DNA from: Noviherbaspirillum sp. UKPF54
Lineage (GTDB): Bacteria > Pseudomonadota > Gammaproteobacteria > Burkholderiales > Burkholderiaceae_D
Reading direction: 5' to 3'
Length of the DNA stretch: 64,000 nucleotides
Assembly: GCF_007874125.1 (NCBI RefSeq)
Contig: NZ_CP040128.1
Coordinates: forward strand, 4,278,001-4,342,000
The translations under genes and the position numbers were made by a program. Of this stretch, positions 19,258 through 28,800 are shown piece by piece (positions within the stretch are counted from its first letter, which is position 1; each line of letters begins with the position of its first letter). The notes under the pieces were generated by a model. It saw nothing but the letters and a program-made list of their open reading frames with translations. It was not told the origin of the DNA and ran no database searches.

Positions 19258-21042
19258 TCATTTCTGCTGTATCCGTATCAAGGTCGGCTGGCCGCCTTCG
19301 ATATGCCAGCTCGGGAAGTTGGAATTGGAGGTGTACAGCGTTCCGTCTTCGGCGATCTCGATGTCGCGGGTGAAGGTGGTGCGCCGCGGCAGCGGAATGG
19401 TGCGCCAGGTTTCGGTCTTGATGTCGAAGCCGTAGAGCGCGTCGGACTGATTGCCGTTGACCCAGACGATGCCGCGCTTCTTGTCGACATTCAGCGAATA
19501 CGGCGTTTCGCTCCCCTTCGGCAGGACTGGCAGATCGAACAGCGAGAACTTGCCGGTCGCGGGCGAATACCGGGCGATCTTTGATTCGGCGAATGCCACG
19601 ATCCACAGGTTGCCATCGGCGTCGGCGCGCAGGCGGCGCGGGCCGATAAAGGGTGCCGGGATCATGGTGATTTTCCCGCTGGCCGGATCGATCCTGCCGA
19701 TGTCCTGCGCGTGCAACCGTGCAAACCAGACCGCGCCGTCGGGCGTGACATCGATGCCGTAAGGGAGCGGCGTGCCGCTTGCGGCCCAATCCACCGGCAT
19801 CCAGTTCGACAGCGGCAGCCCCCAGCCGATGAGCTTGAACAGCACGCCGATCGACGACACAGTCAGTTTTTCTTTCAGGCTGCGCGTCGGCAGGTCGTAC
19901 AGCGTGAATTTTTGCGCGGCCCGGTCGAACTTTGCGACCTGGTTCGACAAGGCCAGCGTGAACCAGACATTGTCCCGGACGTCGATGCGGATCGTGTGCG
20001 GATAAAAGCCGCCGCCGATCTCGTGCAAGACAAATTTCTTCTTCACCGGATCGAACTCGACCAGCCGGCGCTGCGCGGAAGGCGTGATGAAGATGTGGCC
20101 GTCGCGCGCCGATTCGGCGAGGGAGTGCGCGTTGGACGTGCTGTCATGGCTCGGAAAATCCTTCAGTCGGCCGGCGATGAGGCCGCCAGGATTGTCGTCC
20201 GGCCGGTGCGGGATCTTATAGACGGTGACGGCACCGGTGGCGGGGTCGATTTCATACAGCCGGTCCTGGATGTTGTCCGCGACATAGACCATCTTGTTCG
20301 CGGCAAGCAGCATGTCATGCGTCTGCGACATCGCATTGCCGATCGGCCATTCGGTAATGGCAACCTTGTCGAGATCGGATTCCCATGTCGCTCCTCCCTG
20401 CACCAGCTGGGGGTTCTCGCGCAAGTGGCGATAGCCGGCTGACAGCTTTTCCGGCAAGGATTGCTGCAGATCCGTCGGCAGCCGGGAGCCGTATCGGATC
20501 ATGCGGGCGATGGTTTTCCGCCACTCCTCGGGAGAACGCTCCGCGCGCGTAAAGGCGCTGCCCTGCTGGTGGCAAAAGCCGCATTGCATCTGGAAATGTT
20601 GCTTCGACCTGGCGTCGCCGATCTGCAGCGCTCCCAGCCAGGCATTGGCCGGCTTCGCTTCGGCGAGCTTGAGCGGGTCGGTTTCCGCGTTCAGCGTGAT
20701 CTTGATGGCGGCTTGGCCCGCGGTGGCGCGGATCTCCGCATCTTGGTAGCCGGGCTTGCGCACCCGGTAATGCAGTTCGCCTTGGCGGTCCGGCAGTTGC
20801 GCCGTGCCGGTCTTGCCGGTGAACGCAGTGGCTTCGGCTTCCGTGATGTGCGCTCTTCCCGGTTGCTGGTAACCATGATCGGAGGTGTCTTTCGGCGCGG
20901 GATTCGCGACGGACTGCGTCACCATGGCGGACCCGAGCGGCGCGCCGGCCGCGTCCGTGACGGAGATGACGGCCGCCGGAGCCGTGGTCGTGATGGCGCT
21001 GCAGACGACCAGCGCGGACAAGCGATGCATGCGGGATTTCAT
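19258..21042 (-). CDS. Secreted protein: Cna-like domain, haem-c motif and virginiamycin-B-lyase-like beta-propeller
   Basis: 594 residues. A signal peptide covers about 1-24. Residues 27-120 look like a carboxypeptidase-regulatory/Cna-type beta-sandwich (VTDAAGAPLGSAMV through YRVRKPGYQDAEI). A c-type haem motif CGFCH lies at 154-158. From about 210 on there are propeller repeats such as LYEIDPATGAVTVYKIP, GRIDPASGKITMIPAP and IARYSPATGKFSLFDLP, typical of Vgb/streptogramin-lyase-like proteins. It is probably periplasmic. True streptogramin lyase activity should not be assumed. The haem site next to a propeller suggests a redox enzyme or electron acceptor working with the adjacent SDR. Confidence 0.8.
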   Translation of the reverse strand: MKSRMHRLSALVVCSAITTTAPAAVISVTDAAGAPLGSAMVTQSVANPAPKDTSDHGYQQPGRAHITEAEATAFTGKTGTAQLPDRQGELHYRVRKPGYQDAEIRATAGQAAIKITLNAETDPLKLAEAKPANAWLGALQIGDARSKQHFQMQCGFCHQQGSAFTRAERSPEEWRKTIARMIRYGSRLPTDLQQSLPEKLSAGYRHLRENPQLVQGGATWESDLDKVAITEWPIGNAMSQTHDMLLAANKMVYVADNIQDRLYEIDPATGAVTVYKIPHRPDDNPGGLIAGRLKDFPSHDSTSNAHSLAESARDGHIFITPSAQRRLVEFDPVKKKFVLHEIGGGFYPHTIRIDVRDNVWFTLALSNQVAKFDRAAQKFTLYDLPTRSLKEKLTVSSIGVLFKLIGWGLPLSNWMPVDWAASGTPLPYGIDVTPDGAVWFARLHAQDIGRIDPASGKITMIPAPFIGPRRLRADADGNLWIVAFAESKIARYSPATGKFSLFDLPVLPKGSETPYSLNVDKKRGIVWVNGNQSDALYGFDIKTETWRTIPLPRRTTFTRDIEIAEDGTLYTSNSNFPSWHIEGGQPTLIRIQQK

Positions 21043-21067
21043 CGGTTCTTATTGAATGATGGGTTAA

Positions 21068-21874
21068 TCATCTTGACGCGACGCGGCGTTTCATCTGCCA
21101 CGCGAAATACGCCGGCGCCAGGCGGCTGGTCCACCAGGCTGCCTTGGCCAGCAGCGTCGGCAAATACAGGCGCCGGCGCTGCCGCAGCGCGTCGACTATC
21201 CGGTCGGCCATGTCGGCGGCGCTCATTTCGCTGCCGACTGCATTGCGCGGCAGCGTCGCGGGTCCGCCATCGCCTCCCAGTGCGGCGCGCTCGATGCCGG
21301 TCGCGATAAATGCCGGACAGATGATGGACACGCCGACGCCGTCGGCTTCCACCTCGCTGCGCAGGCTGTCGAAGAAGCCATGCAGCGCATGTTTGCTGGC
21401 GCTGTATCCGGTGCGCCCGAACAACGGCGAAAAGCCGGCGATGCTGGAGATGGCGGCAATCTGCCCGCGGCGCCGGCAAATGGAAGGCAAGGCCGCCCGC
21501 GTGCAATGGACGGCGCCGAAAAAATTGACATCCATTACCCGGTGCAGCACGGAGATATCCGTGTCGCGCAGCAGGCTGCGATGCGCAATGCCGGCGTTGT
21601 TGATCAACAGGTCGATCCCGCCGAACTCGGCGATCACGGCTTGCATCGCCTGATGGCAGGCTGCCGGATTCGTGACATCGCAGGCGATGCCGAGCACCTT
21701 GCTCTTTTCCGAGGCTCGCAAGTAATTGGCCGCCGATCTTGTCGCATCGCGGTCCAGGTCGAGCAGCGCGACATGCGCTCCTGCCAAGACAAACTTGCGG
21801 CACAGCGCAAACCCCAGGCCGCCGGCCCCGCCGGTGACGACGACGACCTTCCCTGCATAGTCGACCGTTTCCAT
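21068..21874 (-). CDS. Short-chain dehydrogenase/reductase
   Basis: 268 residues. It is a classical SDR: cofactor motif TGGAGGLG (14-21), aspartate after beta-2 (LLDLDRD) suggesting NAD(H) preference, LLINNAGIAH (89-98), catalytic serine around 143-144 and YSASKHA (Y157, K161). The C-terminal segment QRRRLYLPTLLAKAAWWTSRLAPAYFAW is hydrophobic, as in SDRs acting on membrane lipids or sterols. The start lies two bases beyond the epimerase stop. Role in the operon is unknown; oxidation or reduction of a hydrophobic alcohol is a reasonable guess. Confidence 0.88.
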   Translation of the reverse strand: METVDYAGKVVVVTGGAGGLGFALCRKFVLAGAHVALLDLDRDATRSAANYLRASEKSKVLGIACDVTNPAACHQAMQAVIAEFGGIDLLINNAGIAHRSLLRDTDISVLHRVMDVNFFGAVHCTRAALPSICRRRGQIAAISSIAGFSPLFGRTGYSASKHALHGFFDSLRSEVEADGVGVSIICPAFIATGIERAALGGDGGPATLPRNAVGSEMSAADMADRIVDALRQRRRLYLPTLLAKAAWWTSRLAPAYFAWQMKRRVASR

Positions 21875-21875
21875 A

Positions 21876-22850
21876 TCAGTCCTTGCCGATCTTGCGCGAC
21901 TGCAGCCAGTAATCGAACACGGCGGCCGAGGATTTCGCCGGGATGTAGCCGAATTTTTCCTTCAACCGACGGTTGTCGAGGACCGGGCGATAGCGCAGGA
22001 AATTGACTTGCTCAGGACCGTACTGGGTCAGGCCCAGCGCCTTCAGGATGCGCAGCGCCCAGGCAATGACCGATGCGGGCAGCGCCACGACGGGCTTGCC
22101 GAGCCGTTCGGCAAGCTCATAGATGGACAGGGCGCCGTCCCCGGCCAGGTTGAAGATGCCGCCGTTGCCGGTGTCGATTGCCATGAGAAAGGCACCAACC
22201 ACATCCTGGTCCCAGATGAACACAAATGGGCTGTCGGAGCCGCGGATGGCAATAAGGCGCGGCTTTTCAAACAAGTCAGTGATCTGGTTGCGCACGGAAT
22301 CGCCCAGTATGGTGCCGATGCGGAAGATGGTTTGCATCAGCTCGGGGTGCCGCCGGCGGTATTCGGCCAGCATTTCTTCCACCAGCCGCTTATGCCAGGA
22401 ATAAGCGAATTCCTGGTTGCCCCGGGTGGGATCGGTTTCGGTCAGCCAGGCCGGGTTGTCTGCGTGGTAGCCGTACGCCGCGCCGCTCGAAGAGATGACG
22501 ATTTGGTGCACGCCCGCGGCCACGCAGGCATCGAGCACTTTGCGGGTGCCTTCGACATCCACGCTGTATTCGAATGCGCGGTTGCTCTTCTTGCCGGGCG
22601 TGACGATGGAAGCGAGGTGAACGACCGTATCCACGCGATGTTCGCGCAACACGGCGTCCAGTCCGTCATCGCGGATGTCGGCCTGCAGATAGACCACGCC
22701 GGGACGCTGCTGCGCGCCCGGCGTTTCCCGCACATCGGTGGCGATGACGGTGTCAATCCGGCCCGCATCGCGTCGCGCGGCAAGATGCTCGATCAGCTGC
22801 CGGCCGAGATAGCCGCCGGCGCCGGTCACCAGTATCGATTTGCCGTTCAT
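21876..22850 (-). CDS. NAD-dependent epimerase/dehydratase family protein
   Basis: 324 residues from the ATG at 22850, which overlaps the transporter stop by ATGA. It is an extended SDR with GxxGxxG in TGAGGYLG (G10, G13, G16), serines at 121-122 and the catalytic pair in AYSWHK (Y150, K154). The pattern is shared by sugar-nucleotide epimerases and 3-beta-hydroxysteroid dehydrogenase-like proteins. No nucleotide-sugar genes are nearby, so a small-molecule or steroid-like substrate is possible. It is translationally coupled to its neighbours. Confidence 0.87.
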   Translation of the reverse strand: MNGKSILVTGAGGYLGRQLIEHLAARRDAGRIDTVIATDVRETPGAQQRPGVVYLQADIRDDGLDAVLREHRVDTVVHLASIVTPGKKSNRAFEYSVDVEGTRKVLDACVAAGVHQIVISSSGAAYGYHADNPAWLTETDPTRGNQEFAYSWHKRLVEEMLAEYRRRHPELMQTIFRIGTILGDSVRNQITDLFEKPRLIAIRGSDSPFVFIWDQDVVGAFLMAIDTGNGGIFNLAGDGALSIYELAERLGKPVVALPASVIAWALRILKALGLTQYGPEQVNFLRYRPVLDNRRLKEKFGYIPAKSSAAVFDYWLQSRKIGKD

Positions 22851-23764
22851 GCGCCCGCCTTTGCCGCCTGCGCCGGCTTTTTCATCCAGTAGGTGGACAA
22901 GGCCATCCCGGCGAAAATATGCCAGATGCCCCACCACGCGGTGACGATGGCCATGCCGCCCAGCGCGCCGAAAAAGTTGAAGATCAATACCAGGCCAAGG
23001 CCGGAATTCTGGATGCCGGTTTCAAACGCGACCGCTCGGCAGTCGCGCTCGGCGAGCCCGGTCAGTTTCCCTAGGCCATAGCCGCTGGCGAGCGCACAGG
23101 CATTGTGGATGAACACGATGCCCACCACCATCGCGCCGTACGCAAGGAAAAACTTCCAGTTGGCCAGCAGCGCGCCGGACACGAAGACGCCAAAAACGAC
23201 GAGCGAAAAGACGCGCATCGGCTTGAGCAGCCGTGCGGCCATTTTCGGAAAACGGTGCGACATGGTCAGGCCCAGCGCCAGCGGGACGCCCAGCAGCAGG
23301 GCGACTTCGAACAGCATCGACAACGGGTCCAGCGAGAAATCGCGCAGGATGGCGCGCATGCCCTCATGCTGATTGGCCCAGAACGCGACGTTAATGGGCA
23401 TCATGAATACCGCGCCGACGGTCGACAGCGTGCTGATCGACACCGACAGAGCGGCATTGCCGCCGGCTCGATGCGTAAAGAAATTGGAAATGTGGCCGGC
23501 AGGGCAGGAAGAAACGAGCAGCATCCCCAGCGCGATCGAAGGCAGCGGGTTGAGTGCCAGGATCAGCAGATAGGTTCCCGCCGGGAACAGGACGTGATGT
23601 CCCAAGAGTCCGATTGCGAGCGCTTTCGGCGTTCTCAGCGCCTGCTTGAAATCCGACAGTTTCAGATCCAGCGCAACGCCGAACATGACCAGGGCGAGCA
23701 CAAGATTCAGGGCCAGCAATGCCTGCGGATTGAAATTCAGATGCACTTGATCGATATGCATCAT
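22847..23764 (-). CDS. Bile acid:sodium symporter (BASS) family transporter
   Basis: 305 residues from the ATG pair at 23764/23761, with AAGGGAGG upstream; longer in-frame starts lack such a site. About nine to ten membrane helices are present. The family segments VSSCPAGHISNFFTHRAGGNAALS and AFETGIQNSGLGLVLIF match the sodium-binding crossed helices of BASS proteins (SCPGG..SN and E..Q/N..L motifs). It likely imports an organic anion with sodium. It is the first gene of the five-gene operon and lies divergent from the AraC-type regulator. Confidence 0.9.
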   Translation of the reverse strand: MMHIDQVHLNFNPQALLALNLVLALVMFGVALDLKLSDFKQALRTPKALAIGLLGHHVLFPAGTYLLILALNPLPSIALGMLLVSSCPAGHISNFFTHRAGGNAALSVSISTLSTVGAVFMMPINVAFWANQHEGMRAILRDFSLDPLSMLFEVALLLGVPLALGLTMSHRFPKMAARLLKPMRVFSLVVFGVFVSGALLANWKFFLAYGAMVVGIVFIHNACALASGYGLGKLTGLAERDCRAVAFETGIQNSGLGLVLIFNFFGALGGMAIVTAWWGIWHIFAGMALSTYWMKKPAQAAKAGA

Positions 23765-24018
23765 CGCCGGCCTCCCTTGTTGGGGATGGGCATGACAGGT
23801 CTCCTCTCGTTTTTGGAAATTTATAGAAGGATTTTGCTTGGAAGCGGCGGCTGTCAACAGGTTGATTCCGGCCAACTACCTGTGTGTGGCGGACAAAGAC
23901 CGGCTTGCGGATGCAAAGAAAAAGGGGTGTGGAAAACGGACATGCCCATGCTAGACTCCGCGAACAATCGCGCAGACCAAGACAGCGAAGGCAAATAGAA
24001 GAGGAGGGGCGGACCAAG

Positions 24019-25050
24019 ATGGAGCAAGTATTTCCCGGCATCGACGACCGCGTCGAGCCTCCGCACAAAATGGCTGTCCTGGTCGACATCCTGCATGAGG
24101 AAGGCATCGCGCCGGAGGAGGCGCTGGCAGGCAGCGGCATCGATGCGCAACAGGTGCATGCGCCTGAAGTGCGCGTCTCGGCGCGTCAGTTGCTGGCGGT
24201 ATGCGGCAATGCCTTGCGCCTGTCCAAGGATCCGGGCATCGCCCTCAAGGCTGGCAAGCGGATACACATCACGCATTTCGGATTGTACGGTTATGCGTTG
24301 CTCAGCAGCGCCACGCCGCGTGACGCCATCGACTTCGCGATCAAGTATCGGCCGTTGGCTGCTCCGCTGATCGGATTGCGTTTCGAGGAAGCGGCCGGCG
24401 CGGCGGTCTGGGAATTTTCGGATGTGCTGTCGCTGGGCGTCGACAGCGAACTATTCCGCTTCGTGCTCGAATTCCAGTTGGGGACGCAATTGTCCTTGCA
24501 TGGCGATATCCTCGGCCAGTCTGTTACGCCGGTGGAAATACGAACGGTCTATCCGGCGCCGCCGCATGCCTCTGTTTATGAAGAGATATTGGGATGCCCC
24601 GCCCGCTTCGGCCAGGCGCGCAATGAGTTGCGTTTCAGCCGCGAATGGCTGGAGCAGCGGCTGACCTTCGCCAATCCGATCACGGCCGCGCTGGTGCGCG
24701 AGACCTGCGATCAGCTCCTGACCCAATTGAAAACCTCGTCCGGCCTGGCCGGCAAGGTATTCGGCATGTTGATGGCGCAGCCCGGGCGCTTCCCCGATGT
24801 CGAGACAGTCGCCGGCCAACTCCATATGACTTCCCGCACCCTGCGCCGGAAACTGCAGGCGCAGGACACGTCGTATCAAACCATCCTGACCGAGGTGCGC
24901 AAGCAGCTTGCCATGGACTATTTGCGCAAGACGCGCATGAGCACGGAGGACATCGCCGCATCCCTTGGCTTCAGCGACGCCGCCAACTTCCGGCATGCGT
25001 TCAAGAAGTGGAGCGGGAAGACGCCCAGCGAATTCCGGGCGGGCGCCTGA
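24019..25050 (+). CDS. AraC-family transcriptional regulator
   Basis: 343 residues from the ATG at 24019, with GAGGAGGGG ten bases upstream. The N-terminal 200 residues resemble the arabinose-binding-like domain of OruR/ArgR-type regulators (PFAM AraC_binding_N type). The C-terminal about 90 residues carry two helix-turn-helix units (DVETVAGQLHMTSRTLRRKL; STEDIAASLGFSDAANFRHAFKKWSGKTPSEFR). Its gene is divergent from the BASS transporter with a 254-base gap, so it is the likely activator of the operon 23764-18030. The inducer is unknown. Confidence 0.9.
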   Translation: MEQVFPGIDDRVEPPHKMAVLVDILHEEGIAPEEALAGSGIDAQQVHAPEVRVSARQLLAVCGNALRLSKDPGIALKAGKRIHITHFGLYGYALLSSATPRDAIDFAIKYRPLAAPLIGLRFEEAAGAAVWEFSDVLSLGVDSELFRFVLEFQLGTQLSLHGDILGQSVTPVEIRTVYPAPPHASVYEEILGCPARFGQARNELRFSREWLEQRLTFANPITAALVRETCDQLLTQLKTSSGLAGKVFGMLMAQPGRFPDVETVAGQLHMTSRTLRRKLQAQDTSYQTILTEVRKQLAMDYLRKTRMSTEDIAASLGFSDAANFRHAFKKWSGKTPSEFRAGA

Positions 25051-25070
25051 ACCGAGCTGCGCGGTTCTCC

Positions 25071-25655
25071 TTAGCTGTTGCCGGTCTTGATCGCCCAGAT
25101 TCCCGGCAGGTTGCGCCAGTAGCCATAGGCATCCATGCCATAGCCGACCACAAACTTGTTGGGCAGCGTGAGCCCGATGTAATCTGCCTTGATCGGCTTT
25201 TTCTTGCCGATGTCCTTGTCGGCGAAAACGGCCACCACCACGTCGGCCGCGCCCATCTCCAGCAGCCGCTCCTTCACGTGCGCCAGCGTCTCGCCTTCGT
25301 CGAGGATGTCGTCGAGCACGACCACCGTGCGGCCCTGCACGCTTGAGCGCGGAATCACTTTCCACTCGATCTTGCCGCCCTGGTCCAGGCTGCCATAGCG
25401 CGTCACGTGCATGTAATCGAATTCGAGCGGGAAGCGCAGGCGCGTGAGCAGCTGGCCGCAAAACACGACGGCGCCGCCCATGACGCCCAGCACCAGCGGA
25501 AAGGCTTCGCCGTCGTCGACGTTGAAGCGCTCGTTAAGCTGCTGCGCTACCTTGTCGACTGCCTGCTGCACGGCCGTCTCGTCGAAAATCAGTTCGGCGT
25601 CGGAAAGCAGCGCGCGCGCTTTGTTACGGTGGAATTCGGAATCGAAAAAAGACAT
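25071..25655 (-). CDS. hpt: Hypoxanthine(-guanine) phosphoribosyltransferase
   Basis: 194 residues from the ATG at 25655; longer in-frame starts add an unlikely cysteine/arginine-rich tail. It converts hypoxanthine or guanine plus PRPP to IMP or GMP in purine salvage. The PRPP-binding loop is VVVLDDILDEGETL, and the flexible catalytic loop lies near VTRYGSLDQGGKIEW. The C-terminal YGMDAYGYWRNLPGIWAI is typical of the proteobacterial branch annotated as hypoxanthine-guanine PRTase. Converges with the AraC-type gene. Confidence 0.88.
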   Translation of the reverse strand: MSFFDSEFHRNKARALLSDAELIFDETAVQQAVDKVAQQLNERFNVDDGEAFPLVLGVMGGAVVFCGQLLTRLRFPLEFDYMHVTRYGSLDQGGKIEWKVIPRSSVQGRTVVVLDDILDEGETLAHVKERLLEMGAADVVVAVFADKDIGKKKPIKADYIGLTLPNKFVVGYGMDAYGYWRNLPGIWAIKTGNS

Positions 25656-25806
25656 GATGCAAAACCTCGATGCAAGAGTATTCAATGTGTAACACGTTGT
25701 AACCCGGCATCGTACCCTAGGTTCGCTCGCCGCCACAAATGCCGGGCGAGGCGATGGCGCAACAGTCGCGTCGCGCCGTTGCCGGTTTCGTGATCAAAAT
25801 GGAAAT

Positions 25807-28800
25807 TCAAGCCGCCACCAGCCCGCTGCGGTGACGGTACCAGTCCTCGAATTCGTCGCCGGCCACCGGCTCGCAGACATAAAAGCCCTGAATCGCCTTG
25901 CAGCGGCGCGCACGCAGCGAGTCCAGTACGGCCTGCGATTCGATGCCTTCGGCGATCACCTGCAGGCCCAGCTCCCGGCCCAGGTCGATGATGGCGGAGG
26001 TGATCGCCATGTTGCCGCGGTCGCTGTCGAGATCGTGGATGAAATCCTTGTCGATCTTGATCGCGTCCACCGGCAGTTGCTTCAGGTTGGACAGGCTCGA
26101 ATAGTCCTTGCCGAAGTCGTCGAGCACCACATGCACGCCGATCTGCCGCAGCGCGCGCAGTGCGTCGACCGCCGTTTCCGCATTCTTGGCCAGCGCGTTC
26201 TCGGTGATTTCCAGCTGCAGGCAGTCCGGGTCGATGCCGCTGGCGGCCACCGCCTTGGCCACCGTGGCGCGAAAGCCCTCCTGCCGGAACTGCGCGGGCG
26301 ACACGTTGACCGACATGGTGAGCGCGTCGAGCCCGTTGGCCTGCCAGGCGCGCTGCTGGCGGCACGCCTCGTTCAGCGCCCATTCTCCGAGCTGATGGAT
26401 GACGCCGGTATATTCCGCCACCGGAATGAACTGGTCGGGCGTCACGCCCGCGCCCGGCCAGCGCAGCAGCGCCTCGGCGCCGATGACGAAGCCCGATTCG
26501 AGGTCGACGATCGGCTGGTAATGGAGCCGGAATTCGTCCTGCCGCAAGCCGCCGCGCAGCCGGTTCTCCATCGCCAGTGTCGATGCCGAGCGTTCGTTCA
26601 ATTCCTGCGTGAAGAACTGGAAGTTGTCGCGCCCGCATTCCTTGGCGTGGTACATGGCGGCGTCTGCGTTGCGCGCGAGCGTGAAAATGTCGTCGCCGTC
26701 GGCCGGGAACATGGCGATGCCGATGCTCGATGACACCTGCAGCTGCAGCTCCTTGTAGGGGCACGGCTGGCCCAGTGCGGCGATGCATTGCGCCGCCACC
26801 CGCCCCGCGCCGCGCGGTCCGTCGACGTCGCCCAGCACGAGCAGGAATTCGTCGCCGCCCAGGCGGCCCACCATGTCATCGGCGCGTACGCAGCCGCGCA
26901 GGCGGCGCGCCACCTCGCGCAGCACCGCGTCGCCGGCGTCGTGGCCATAGGTGTCGTTGATCGGCTTGAAGCGGTCCAGGTCGACGAACAGCACCGCGCT
27001 TTGCAGCCCGTCGCGCCGCGCCGACGCCAGCGTGCGTTCGCCGAAGGCGTACGACAGCGCGCGGTTGGGCAGGCCGGTGAGGGTGTCGTGCTGCGCCAGT
27101 TGCAGCATTTCCTGTTCGCTTTGCTTGCGCTCGGTGATGTCGAGGCAGGTGCCGGTCACGTGCCGCGGCGTGCCGTTGGCATTGCGCTCCAGGACGCGCG
27201 CGCGCACCAGCATCCATTTCCATTGTCCGTCCCGGGTGCGCATGCGCAGCTCGGTCTCGACGGCGTCGCGCGAGCCGTGCCTGACTTCGTGCACCAGCTT
27301 GGCAAGCTGCTCGCGGTCGTCCGGGGGGATCAATGCCAGCCAGAAGTCGATATCGTTCCGCACCTCGTCTTGCACCAGGCCGAGTGCCGCCGGCAGCTTG
27401 TCCAGATATTGCAGCGTGCGGCTCTCGCAATCGAGGTGCCACAGGTGCACGTCGGCGCCTTCCAGCGCCACGTCGAGATCCTGCTTGCTCTTGAGGACGG
27501 CCGCTTCCGCCGCCTTGCGCGCCGAGATGTCTTCGATGACGGCGATGGCGTATGCTGCTTCGCCGTTCTTGTCGCGCACGCAGGAAATGCTGGCGTCGAC
27601 CCAGATCGTGTCGCCGTTGCGGCAGCGGTAGCGCTTCTCGATCAGGATGCTGTCGGTTTCGCCGCGCAGTAGCTTGCGGTAGGGTTCGCGGCCGATCTCG
27701 ATGTCGTCGGGATGGGTGATGTCCTGCACGTTGCGGCTGGTCAGTTCTTCCCCCGAGTAGCCGATAATCTCGGTCATCTTGCGGTTGACGTACAGCAGGT
27801 GCATGTCGGGCGCCATGAGCGCGATGCCGACTGCCGCATTGTCATACACCGCACGAAAGCGCTGGTCGTACTGCGCCAGCTTTTCTTCGGTGCGCTTGCG
27901 CTCGGTGATGTCGCGCGCCACGCCGGTGAACTTGCGCCGGCCCCCAACCAGCATTTCGCTGACCATCAGCTCGATCGGGAACGGCGTGCCGTCCTTGCGC
28001 TGCGCCACCAGCTCGCGGTTAATGCCGAGCACGTGGCGCTCGCCGCTGCGCAGGTAGCGCGTCAGGTAGGCGTCGTGCTGCTCGCGGTGCGGCGACGGCA
28101 TCAGGATCTTGACGTTGCGCCCGATCAGCTCGTCCATGCTGTAGCCGAATGCCCTTTCCGCCGCCGGGTTGGCCCGCTCGATGATGCCGCCCTCGTCGAT
28201 CACGATCACCGCATCCGGCATGGTCGACAGCATCGAGCTGAGCAGCGCGCGTTCCTCCGCGGCGTGCTTGCTGTGGGAGATGTCCTGCATGACGTTGACG
28301 AAGCCGACCAGTTCGCCGCCCTCGTGCAGCGCGGTCATGGTGGTATGGGCATAGCACATCGTGCCGTCCTGCCGCGCGCTCCAGTGCTCGCGCGACACAT
28401 GGTCGTGGTTGCGTGCGGTCTCCAGCATCTGGGCGGGCACGCCCGATTGCACCTCTTCCCGCGCGAACAGGCGCTCGAACGACGCGCCGACGATGTCGTC
28501 GGCGGGGTACCCCAGGATATGCTGCGCGCCGGTATTCCAGCTGGCGATATGCCCGTCCGGGGCCAGCCTGAAAATCGCGTAGTCGCGCACCGTCTGCACC
28601 AGCAGGCGCAGGTTGTCCTCGATGCGCGCCAGCTCCGACTTGCGGTGCATGCGTGCGGCGTCGTAGCGGTCGAGCGCCATCGCCTGCGCCCACGTGAAAA
28701 TCAGTAGCAGCAGCGCGGCACCTGCCGCCGCGACGGCCAGGACGAACGCGATGCCGTGCGCGGAGTTTTGTTGCCACTGGTAGGTCAGCCAGGCGCTCAG

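Noticed and set aside
18393..19373. Plus-strand open frame opposite the MFS gene
   Set aside because: Glutamine/arginine/glycine-rich text without motifs; the minus-strand frame has twelve membrane helices.
19258..21042. Streptogramin (virginiamycin B) resistance gene
   Set aside because: The protein is secreted, carries a haem motif and extra domains and lies in a metabolic operon, so a resistance role is not supported.
23854..23865. TCAACAGGTTGA palindrome in the AraC/BASS divergent region as an operator
   Set aside because: Only five-base arms and no repeat copy; AraC-type regulators usually use direct repeats, so it is too weak to list as a site.
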